Of a DNA stretch of 64,000 bases, positions 52,301 through 61,599 are shown piece by piece. Position numbers and translations under genes: made by a program. How positions within the stretch are numbered: position 1 is the first letter of the stretch; every line of letters begins with the position of its first letter. Origin of the DNA: Amblyornis subalaris (taxonomy: Eukaryota; Chordata; Aves; Passeriformes; Ptilonorhynchidae); assembly GCA_018881555.1 (NCBI GenBank), contig JACAXG010000055.1, positions 5,106,978 to 5,170,977 on the forward strand. Reading direction: 5' to 3'. The notes below the pieces were generated by a model. The model ran no database searches. It was not told the DNA's origin and was given only the letters and a program-made list of their open reading frames with translations.

Positions 52301-53214
52301 GAAGCTGTTATTCTCTCTACCAGCTGTAAATAGTCAAATTTCTAGGAATCTACTCAAACCTTTAGTGCTAGCTTTACTGTGCAGTTACAGTACACACACC
52401 TGGGCAAGGCTTTCCAGCACAATCAATGGGAAAAATAAACCTCTATTTTGTTTTCTTATTTGTTCTTCTTTTTTTAGTATTTGTTTTGCAGTTGTTCTCT
52501 TTCATCCTTTCCAGAATTTGGTCTCCATGGATATTTTAATTTGCATCACTTCTGTTATTCTTTCAATACTTTTCCTTTATGAATAATTATTTTTCCCTTT
52601 ATATTTTTCCTGTTCTACACTATTGAAATATTTGGAAAAATAATATTAAAAACCTATTAATTTTATATATTGCTGGAAGATTTCTATGAAATAAGGCAGA
52701 AAATTGCACCTCAGGTGAAATAGGTACCAACAAGACCAAATCACCCTTTCAGGCCAATAAGAATCTCAAAGGAGCCAACATTTTTTGAAGACAACCTCAT
52801 TGGCAATTTTGGNAGGTACATATTAGGAATCATTTCTAAACAGTAGGAAATTGAGTAAAAAAAACCTGTTAACCTCTCATTTCAGAGGATTTGAAAGGCA
52901 TCACTGAAGAATGAACACCCCACCCCCTTCCAATTAATAGGACTAGTCATGCATTAATTAAGAACATGCATAAGCCTTTGCAAGACGTAAATCATGTACA
53001 TGAAAGTGGGTAAGACAGAAGTCTGGAAAGACTGTTGCTTCATTATGGACAGAACTCATTTACTGCAACTTAAAAACCAGTTAGAATCTATTGAATTACT
53101 TAACTATCCAGTTGAAAATTTGAAATAAGAGCAATGTCACTAATGAGAATAAAAATAATGAATTCCTATTACTCATTTACTTCATAGAGATTAAGGCAGG
53201 GGTTCTAGGGAAAT
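49392..53214. other. Intergenic: no recognised gene
   Basis: The stretch is GC-richer to about 51000, then AT-rich. A 142-codon hydrophobic frame at 52158-52586 (plus) is the longest without an N, but it shows no family signature. Confidence 0.45.
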
Positions 53215-53800
53215 GAATTCTGTGTTCAGTTCTGGGGCCCTCATTAGAAGAGGTGCTAGATCATGTGCAGAGAAGNGCAACGGAACTGGGGACGGGTCTG
53301 GAGAACCAGTCTGGTGAGGAGCTGCTGAGGGAGCTGGGCATGTTTATTCTGGAGAAAAAGAGGCTCAGGGGACCTCATTACACTCTACAACTACCTGAAA
53401 AAAGGTTGTAGCCAGCAGAGGGTCCGTCTCCCTTTCCATATAAAAGCAACAGAACAAGAGGAAACAGAGGAAATAGCCTCAAGTTGAGGCCAATACGAGC
53501 TTTAGNTNGAAGGTGATCTTTAAGGTCCCTTCCAATCCAAGTTTCTACAAAGTTGTGTCAGAGGAGGTTTAGATTCAATATTAGGAAAAACTTCTTCGTG
53601 GAAAAGATTATCAAGCACTTTAACAAGCTGCCCAGAAAAGTGGCTGAGACACCATTCCTGGAGGTTATTTCAAAGACCTGTAGATGTGGCCTGGCCCTTA
53701 GGGACATGGTTTAGTTGTGGACTTGGCAGTGCTGGTTTAAAGGTTGGATTTTATGATATTAAAGGTCTTTTCCAACCCAAATGGTTCTAAGATTCTATTA
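53215..53800 (+). mobile_element. CR1 LINE 3' fragment, plus orientation
   Basis: It runs from 'tgtgttcagttctggggccc' through 'agctgctgagggagctgggc' and 'tttagattcaatattaggaa' to the 3' tail ('aaaggtcttttccaacccaa', 'atggttctaagattctatt'). A 63-bp insert at 53487-53549 interrupts it. Confidence 0.93.
53487..53549 (+). mobile_element. Short CR1 3' tail nested in another CR1
   Basis: The insert contains 'gtgatctttaaggtccctt' and 'ccaatccaagtttctac', a CR1 3' terminus. It breaks the host CR1 between 'gcctcaagttg' and 'tgtcagaggaggtttagat'. The hexamer aagttg occurs on both sides (53481-53486 and 53550-53555). Removing the insert and one hexamer restores the normal CR1 order. Confidence 0.7.
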
Positions 53801-53879
53801 TTTTAATACTTGAATTGCAAGATAGGCATGCTTGGAGAAATTTCTGATTCTAGACCACCCTTCTCAGGATGGCGTGAGG

Positions 53880-54745
53880 AATGATGAAACGCTCACGGGT
53901 CAAGCTAAGGACAGGGAGGCCCCTCAGCAATTACAGTCAGGGGCAAAACAAAGTCAACTTGGGAAAAATTAATTTAATTTATTGCAAATTAATACCAGAG
54001 TAAGACAGAAATAAACCCAAAACTAAACTTACCACCTCCTCTTCTCCCTCTCTGCCTTATTGCTATGCTCAACTTCGCTTCTGACTCTTCTACCTCATCC
54101 ACCCGACCTTGAGCAGGGCAGGGGCATGGGGTAACGGGGCTTCTAGTGAGTTCAACACTTTATCTCTCCCACTTCTTCCTCCTTCCTGAGGAGGAAAGGG
54201 TCCCCCACGAGCCACAATTCCTGCCAAAAATACCTGCTCACGTATGTGCTCCTCTCCATGGCTGCAGCCCCTGCCAGGAAACTTGCTCCAGCATGGTGTC
54301 TCCATGGGCTGCAGCTTCCCTCAAGACACATCCACCTGCTCCAGCGTGGGGTCCTCCACGGGCTGGAAGTGGATCTCTGCTTCCCCATGGACCTCCATGG
54401 GCTGCAGGGGCACAGTTGCCTCACCGTGGGCTGCAGGGGAATCTCATCTGGTGTGCGGAGCACCTTCTCCCCCTTCTTCACTGACCTTAAGTGTCTGCAG
54501 GATGTTTATTTTCCACTCACACCTTTCACAGGTGCTGAGCAGCATTTTCCACCCTTTCCTATTTACGATATCACAGAAGTGCTTAGCAATGCCATCCCAC
54601 AAGCTCAGCTTTGGCCAGTTGCAGGTCCATCTTGGAGGGGGCTGTGGAAATGACTGTCTGACATGGGGGCATCCTCTGCTGTCTTCTTCCAGAAGCCACC
54701 CTTGCAGCCCCCCAGCTACCAAAACCTTGCCACATAAATCCAACA
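53880..54745 (-). mobile_element. ERVL-type LTR, minus orientation, 3' end truncated
   Basis: Read on the minus strand it starts TGTTGGATTTATGTGGCAAG at 54745. It passes 'gggtggcttctggaagaag' and the GC-rich 'ctgcagcccatggaggtcca' units. It reaches 'gcaataaattaaattaattt' near 53980 and the U5 part ('ggacagggaggcccctcagc' on plus). It belongs to the same family as the copy at 15811-16902. The last part of U5 is missing or eroded. The open frames here on both strands are not genes. Confidence 0.75.
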
Positions 54746-55261
54746 CACTTGAAAAGGAGAAGTGTCTACAGTGCTGAAAAACATGTTCTCCTTCTGTGCC
54801 CATTGTTTATCTACAATGAACATGCTTACTTACTAGAATCTGTAACAAAATGTACTTAATTGCAACAAAATTCTAACCCCCTCATCTATTTACCACATGC
54901 TATTTATAGTATAAGACATATTTCATGCTTCTTAGAACAGCAGTTTCCTTTCACTTCCATAATAATAACTCTAAATACCTGCATTAAAATAAGTTTCTTC
55001 TCCCCCTTCCATGTTTAGTTTACCCTGGTAGAGTTGCTCAGTTTTAGCCTAAGTCCAGCTTCAGTAGTTGCTTTCCTTTACTCTCAGTATTTGTTTACAC
55101 TCACACTTGCCACAAAGCTGTCATCAACCCAAATGGAGGGTTATGACTTGCTTCACCTGGTTTGATCTGCCCACAGTGGTTACAATAAGCACACTACTGC
55201 CAGATTTCTGTCAAAGTGAGGTTTTTGTGCAAATCAAGTTGTGAAAAGAAGAAAACCACTG
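54746..55261. other. Spacer between ERVL LTR and CERK 3' end
   Basis: This is AT-rich sequence with nothing recognised. It separates the LTR from the CERK poly(A) signal by about half a kilobase. Confidence 0.6.
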
Positions 55262-57897
55262 TCTCATTGTACAACGCAGTTTTATTTTTTAATGAAATGC
55301 CCTAGCGTCATAAAACAGGATACATCTTCTAATCTTGAAGCCAGCAAGATTGGGAAAAAGAAAAATCAAAGGTTTCTTTGCTATACATAATTTCCATACT
55401 GAGATTACATTCGGAGAAAAAGACCCCCTAGAATTAAAATGTAAGCAGACATTACTTACACAGCTCTCTTCTTCAAAATAAACTGGACATGTCATACAAC
55501 TCACATATGGTGCTTTGCTAGTTTAACATGCTACAAATAGAATTATTCAAAGGCAGCTATGCAGCTTTTCTATTACCTAAGACCTTTTCATTTTATTATG
55601 TTGCAATACCTTTATTATTTACTTCATGCTTCTTTACCTCCTTTTTTTCAGAGAGGGGACCTTCACCGTGGCTTTATTTGGAAAAACCAAGCACTCAGTT
55701 GCAGATACTCAAATATTCAAAGCATTTCAATATAGATTCACTATGAGATTAAGTCTCCATTTTTCAAGTAGGGGTCTCATGACTTGCTAGTAAACGAATG
55801 GAAAGAGCTGGTTAGTATTTATTCCTGTTCTCATTGATGAGAACATGCTCTGGATAGCTGCAATGCCTCAAACTCCCTCACTAGTTGGTAAGCTGAGTGT
55901 GCACCATTATATCCTGCACAAGAATTACTGTAACTTGGAAGTCTGGGTACTCACAAAATTTCGTGGATAGGACACAATAACTGTAGACATTTTTTAACAA
56001 GTGATATTTTCAAAAAATATTCATATTTGTTGAATGCATTATTTCATTTTCAATGGGGATCTTAGTTCAAAAGTACTATTTCACTTACTAAACATGGCGT
56101 TAAAAATACAGTATATGCAACACCTGTGTTACTAACGTCTGAAAAACATTGGATGAATCAACATTTCAACTTATTGTATTGATAAAGAAAGCAAAGAACA
56201 GTAGTTTCGGAAAAGTATTCAAGTATTTTCCTGAAATACTTTATAACAAAATAAAGATCCTAAACTTTATATGATTGTATTTGAGGAAAATATAATTTGC
56301 AAGTGCTTTTTGTCATATAGAGCAATATGAATAATACTTTGCAGCAAAGATATAGCACACGATTTTGATAATACACAAAACTGGAATGTAAATAACTTCA
56401 ATAGAAAAAAATAAACCGCCATTTATAACAATATTCAAGTGCTTCAGTAATAAAATGATCAATCACCATGGCTTACACAGACCAAATATATGAGAGACAT
56501 GAAACTAACACAAGCTGGATGACACAAGTACCAATAAATATACATGGATACAGAATCATCAGCTGTTTGGATGCAAAGAAACCTCAGATGCAGTAAGTTT
56601 TTAAGAGAACTTTACACTTTAAAGAACACTTAAAAAAAGGTAGAAGAGAAGAGGGGCTAACTTCTGATCCTCAAACAGGAATAAATCTGTACAGGAAGAG
56701 CAAAATTTAGCCCCAACCCCAGATAAAAAACATGTATGTTCCACAATACACAGAACTATACACAACTTAAATAATAACTCCATAACTCTATATGACAGTC
56801 TAATGTTTTTTGTTATAAAAACAAATCAGCACAGTGAATTCCTTATTTGTCAGATGCCAGTTTCTTCCCTTGGCTTCACAAAACAAATTATTTTTTCANA
56901 CTTAGTTTAACAAACGTTAAGGACTTTCAATCATAGATCATATTTCTAAACTTAACATTTCAACATCTTATTTTGCAAAGACATTTTAACATATGGAGTA
57001 GAATGTCCAAAGAATTGTGTACTGAAGAGGGAAGCTTTTAATATGTTAATGTTAGATATTTTTAAAAAATTAAAACTTGCTGGTGTTTGAGGATTTATTT
57101 GTAGTTTCCTTTGCCTGTGCTTTCCTGATATTATACAAGTATTCCTGCAATTTGCTTGCAAGACATTTCAGTTGCACTGTGTGGTATTTGGTTATCATCC
57201 AAACTGTCATAAAACCCTTTATAATGCCAAAAAGCATGATGCAAGGAAGCCTTCATAGACAGAATATATAGAATGAGGTGAGACCTGTATATAGTTGTGC
57301 TTTTATTTTTCAAAATACTTGTACACTATTATTATTCATTATTATTATTATTACTTAAAGCCAGGAATGTGTGTTTGAATTGCATTGATAAGTTGCAAGG
57401 TATTGTGAGAATTACAAAATGAAAGATTTTAATTTAACAAAAAAAGATGCGAATGACAACACCGTTGTCCGGCATTTAAGCCTCATGCAACTACATAACA
57501 CTCCCAGCAGAAAATGTCTTCTCAGACACCAAAAATGTCTTGTCTTGGTGCCAATGGGAAGTCCAATGTTTTATAACATTTAGATATTACTGCAACACAA
57601 CTGCTAAATTAGCTCTTTAGAAAAGCACAGAGAATTTATCAGTCATCATCAATACATAGATATAGGCCAATCCTCTCTTTTCTAACATAACTTAGATTAC
57701 ATTGCTCCAAGATATATTTTAATTATTACAATATTTTTTTAAAAAATGACACAATGCAGTAAGATGTCTAAAATTATACTGAAGCCATAAAAAAAAAAAT
57801 CTAAAAGTTTAAAATACTTGTCAATTTGACTAAAATGCATATTTACTCAATTTCCTTGAGCTTTTATTTTTTCTTCTCCCCATTGGAGGAACAATGT
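55262..57897 (-). other. CERK: CERK 3' untranslated region (predicted)
   Basis: This AT-rich, repeat-poor stretch follows the CERK stop codon directly and contains no recognised transposon. It ends at the first well-formed poly(A) signal with a downstream GU-rich element. A 3' UTR of about 2.6 kb is in the range I know for vertebrate CERK. Other AATAAA hexamers on the minus strand at 57302-57307, 57094-57099, 55611-55616 and 55592-55597 could give shorter forms. An ATT-rich microsatellite sits at 57327-57354. Small open frames here (for example 56952-57161 and 55289-55504, minus) are taken as chance. The left boundary is inferred without transcript data. Confidence 0.6.
55281..55286 (-). terminator. 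CERK: Poly(A) signal AATAAA, probable CERK 3' end
   Basis: On the minus strand, AATAAA is followed after about 14 nt by a CA dinucleotide suited to cleavage. A GT/T-rich stretch (gtggttttcttctttt) comes next and fits the downstream element. The predicted cleavage site is near 55265. Confidence 0.55.
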
Positions 57898-57997
57898 CTA
57901 TAGTACTTGTTCAACACTACTCTGGCTGGAGGCAGCTTCATCTTTACAGGGTTCCTCAATTCCCCTTGCAAACAGTTTCATTAACTGGCAGTGAACC
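57898..57997 (-). CDS. CERK: Ceramide kinase, last coding exon with stop
   Basis: After an acceptor ending tttttcag, this 100-nt exon supplies one base to finish a Lys codon, 32 further codons and a TAG stop at 57898-57900. The encoded start VHCQLMKLFARGIEE matches the strongly conserved end of CERK. The tail after RGIEE (PCKDEAASSQSSVEQVL) is divergent. From memory it is about nine residues longer than the human tail, so the extreme C-terminus is probably not under tight constraint. Together the three visible exons encode the last 170 residues of a protein that is usually about 530-540 residues long. The remaining N-terminal two thirds lies to the right of this window. Confidence 0.95.
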
Positions 57998-58904
57998 CTG
58001 AAAAATATAGAAATCAATTAGTAAGAAATAAATGGGTACCACATATTTAATTCTAATAATTTAATTCTAATAATCCATTAATTTCAAGCAGTTGGACAAA
58101 GTTCCTTACTCCTGACTACAGAAACCACACCCTCATTCTTGATACAATCTTGCCCTGCAAAGAGGGCTGGATGCTTTCATGTACTCTCTTTTCCTTCCCC
58201 TGTCCACACAAAAAGTTCTATGGGCACTTTGAGTCAATGTTTTACAATATACAGCATTTATAAAACTCACCTTTGGACTGCTAAGTGATTATGTTTTAAT
58301 GCAACACACTTGTATGGTTTTGGTTCCCTTTGTTGTAAAAACAACAAACAAAACAAACAACCAAAACTAATCCAAAAAACCCCCACCTTTCAAATTTCAC
58401 AAACTACATTTCTAATTTGATTATTTGCACAATTGCAAAGTTCTTTCTCCATATGAAAAGACTGGAGATAAGTCTCTGTGCTGCGTGCCAAAAACCACAA
58501 AGCACGGGACATACTCAGTCTTTCTGTAAGACAAAATGCTTACTTAAGCTAAACAGGAAAAGCTATTGCTCAGAGTAATGAGGCATTCCACTCATTTAAA
58601 AAGAATCCTCCCAATCCCATCTTCACTTTCAGCACTTCAAGCACATAATACCAGTTCGTAAGAAGCAAGTATTATTTTAAAGGTAGGGCCATCCATCTCA
58701 CTCAGAGTGATCATGTACAACATACATGGTTGCAGTATCCTCTGGCAAGGATTCAAAATGGTAACAAAAATATTTAAGTTTATTACCAGAAGATGCAAAT
58801 TTGCTATGCACAGGCATCTTCTTGGGATGTCTTTATGAGCATCTTTAAAATCAATGAGAAGGCTTTATGTGTTCTGCTATGTAGACAGAAAAATCAAAGC
58901 TTAC
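57998..58904 (-). other. CERK: CERK last intron
   Basis: This 907-bp phase-2 intron has a gtaagc donor and a polypyrimidine-tract acceptor (ctatatttttcag). No repeat or other gene is seen in it apart from A-rich patches near 58340-58380. Confidence 0.9.
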
Positions 58905-59113
58905 TTCACTTCAATTGCTGAACTATCCAGAGTTTCTCCATCACAATTCCAGGTGCTATTAACAATATTACAGCAACAGGCTGGATGATCTCTGCAGAAC
59001 TGGCCAAAACGTTTCTTTCCTATGTCCAAGACGTTGCTTTCATTGTCTTCTGAAAGCTTTGACGTAAATTGAAAACACTTCACCCGAAAAACGTCTACAA
59101 ATGGAAAGTCAAA
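58905..59113 (-). CDS. CERK: Ceramide kinase, penultimate coding exon
   Basis: This exon encodes 69 codons plus two bases. It starts FDFPFVDVFRVKCFQFTSK and continues through GKKRFGQFCRDHPACCCN to STWNCDGETLDSSAIEV. The KKRFG, HPxCCC and WNCDGE motifs are the ones seen in the C-terminal region of vertebrate CERK. The acceptor ends tttttgtag at 59114. The donor gtaagc starts at 58904. The reading frame joins the upstream exon in phase 0 and the last exon in phase 2, where AA plus G makes Lys. The stretch between FTSK and GKKRFG (about 15 residues, acidic, LSEDNESN) looks like a variable linker. The Cys-rich CCC cluster may help fold or bind the membrane, which is inference. Confidence 0.95.
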
Positions 59114-60326
59114 CTACAAAAACAAAAAAAAAGGCAAATCAGGCAATTGCAATTAAATATATTTGATATGTAAAGCAACTCAGCATGTAGCATTTTGTAC
59201 ACAAGAAAAGTCTGTCCACTCCAATTTTCTACAGAAGCTTACCTGAGGCATGGAGTGATTTTTGTGTTTGAAAAGCTGCACAAGTCAAAAACAATAAAGC
59301 CAAAATGAAACCTTACTTCTCAATGGTCCTCTTCAAGCAGACGCAATACTGCCACTGTACAGATAATCAGGTAACAAGTTCTGAGATTATGAGTAAATGG
59401 ATTGTAAAACCTATTTTAAATAACCTATAACAATTATTATAACATGGTATCAAAGTCAAAAAGGTTTGGATTGTATCTTTGCACCATCCTCAAGACCTGT
59501 TCAAGCACAGTCCTTAAGACACATGGGCTTTTCTGAAAGACTTCTGCTTTTGCACTTGGAATAATGTCCTGTAGGGGAGAATTCCATGGCAATGTGATTG
59601 AATCACAGAGCCAGGGGCACATGAAAATAAGAACAGAGGACAATATTATTACATCCAACAAAATAAAAATAATTTTAAGTACTTAATTCAGCTAGAAAAA
59701 GCAGGTCAATTAGAAGATTGCTCTTAAAACAGGGGCTGCAGATTTACACTACAATATCATACAAATGCTTTAAAACAGGCTTCATAAATTGAAGGAACAA
59801 TCAAATTAGAGGGTGCCCCCACCTGCCCTGAAAGCAACTTGACAGCTATGGAGTTAAATATTCAGCAAGCTGTAGGGAATAAAGACAGGTCATTTAGCAA
59901 AGGCCACGCGGAATATGTCTGTGTGTGTCTATGGGAAGGGGAAGCAAGGAAGCATACGTGAAGAAACAGTTTACCCATAAACCTATCTGTATTGATGTAC
60001 AGTCACCCTTTTCTTCCTTTTTCTTTTCACATTTCCTTAAGTTTTCAAAAAGGCTTTCCCACTGTTATGGCAGACACTAACCTAAGGACATATGTACAAC
60101 CCTGCATTTAATCTACACTGTAATCCCAGCATATCCCGGCGAGAAATGGGAAACATCGGAAAGGAAATGGCCATAGTGACAATCAGAAAAAGCAGAGATG
60201 GAGGGACCTCCTAGGTCTTGAGTTCCCTCAGCTTTTAACCATAAATGAACTGTGAAGTCATCAAACTCTATGCTTGAGCCCAGTGGCTCCTAGACCCAAC
60301 GGGGCTCACTAAGCAGTGTGCTGGTC

Positions 60327-60356
60327 CAAACTGCTCAGATGCAAACTGCTCAGATG
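60327..60356. repeat. 15-bp tandem duplication in CERK intron
   Basis: The 15-mer caaactgctcagatg occurs twice back to back. It looks like a replication-slippage duplication. Confidence 0.85.
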
Positions 60357-61025
60357 TATCCACGGCTGCAGAGTCATCTGTGCATGTCTCATGTCTCAAA
60401 CCTGAGCAGAATATTGTCCCTTGATAAATGTTACAGCCAATTTGAAAGGTAGCCAGGAATGGCTTCAAATGATTGAAAATATCAAGGGAATAGTGAGTGA
60501 GAAGGAGTGAAGAGAAGAGGAGGAGATTGAGAACAGCAGGAAGGATGAATATGGACGCATTCACAAAGTCCCAGGGTCTGGTAATGAAGAAATAAAGGAA
60601 AAAAATCTATACTAATTCTTTTACAGAGGAGGAAGAATAGCATCTTAAACATGCAAGATTTGTTACTGCTTTTATGCCCTAGATATGACATTAGTCCGTT
60701 GTTCAGACAATTTCCAGAAAATGTTAATAGGATCAGGTTGTGACAAATATTAAATATGTGTATTCACAGCCATAGTTCTGGTTTCAACAGATATTACAAT
60801 CCAAAGCAGTGATGAATCTTCCTCCTGATAGCTACAGCACATGCAAGAAATAATTTTGAAGCTGAATGCATAAAGCTCCTATCCTGGTCACTTATATGTA
60901 GTAAAATTCTGCTAAAAGCCTGCAGTTTACAATCAAACTGCAGTTCTGGTAACTTTCTTCTAAATCACATTTTTATACAGTTCACAAAAGTGATATATTA
61001 TTCTTCACCACATCTACCTCAGCTA

Positions 61026-61069
61026 TTCATGCTGTGAGCAGTTTTTCATGCTGTGAGTAGTTTTTCATG
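61026..61069. repeat. 19-bp tandem repeat in CERK intron
   Basis: The unit ttcatgctgtgagcagttt occurs twice in tandem with one base difference (c to t), followed by a partial third copy (ttcatg). It looks like a local duplication. Confidence 0.85.
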
Positions 61070-61393
61070 ACAACTACATGAGGGCACAGTTATGATAAAA
61101 TAACTTTAAATATTGTCCAAACAGCAAATACACGGAAAATGTTACAAAACTGAATTCCGTTGGCAAGAGTGGAATTTTGTTAGAATGCTATGGCCAAAGA
61201 GTTGACTTGGGTAAAATGTTTTAAGCTGCTTTTTTTTTAATGGTACACATGCTGAGATTATGTCACCCAAAATGTACAAAATTTAAAAAACCAAACAAAC
61301 CTGCTTTGTAGATGTTATTTCTGTCATATAGAACTATCAGTATTTATGACTTTGATGGACTTTGTATAATTCATCGTCAAAGGGAATACACAC

Positions 61394-61599
61394 CTGATCA
61401 TCTTGGTTTGTATGTCTGACAAGATACCGTAGAAAATCAAATCTGGAGCATTTCCGAACTAGAATGAGGTCTGCTGAACCATCCGCCAGATGAGCTGCTG
61501 GTGAAAGACCTTTTGGACTTCGTGGACAGGCACAGCTCATATTTACTGCATTGATGGCTAGAAATTTGCCTTTTATAACCTTCCATTCTTCTTCACCTT
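61394..61599 (-). CDS. CERK: Ceramide kinase, third-from-last coding exon
   Basis: CERK phosphorylates ceramide to ceramide-1-phosphate using ATP. It belongs to the diacylglycerol/sphingosine kinase superfamily and acts on intracellular membranes such as the Golgi. This exon encodes 68 complete codons, from GEEEWKVIKGKFLAINAVN to RHTNQDDQ. The block MSCACPRSP, then GLSPAAHLADGSADLILVRK, matches the late conserved (C5-type) region of vertebrate CERK as I know it. The acceptor (tgtctttcag) ends at 61600. The donor begins at 61393 with gtgtgt. The exon starts with the last two bases of a codon (phase 1 intron upstream) and ends on a codon boundary. The Cys-rich CxxxCxxC motif of CERK should lie on the exon just upstream, which is not in the window. 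Recognition is by residue pattern, and the paralogue CERKL fits less well. Confidence 0.95.

Larger units (their letters stand above)
59114..61393 (-). other. CERK: CERK intron between third-last and penultimate coding exons
   Basis: This phase-0 intron of 2280 bp has a gtgtgt donor and a ttttttgtttttgtag-type acceptor. It holds two small direct tandem repeats (near 60327-60356 and 61026-61069). Open frames inside it, such as 59437-59661 and 60268-60564 on the minus strand, have no recognisable domain and lack splice logic. They are judged non-coding. Confidence 0.85.

Noticed and set aside
52158..52586. 142-codon hydrophobic plus-strand frame
   Set aside because: Its hydrophobicity follows from T-rich sequence. 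There is no family signature, promoter or exon structure, although a conservation test would settle it.
15811..54745. Full-length endogenous retrovirus between LTRs
   Set aside because: The LTRs belong to different families or opposite orientations, and no gag, pol or env frame was seen between them.
54146..54803. Overlapping 109-177 codon frames on both strands
   Set aside because: They lie within the inverted copy of the same ERVL LTR family.
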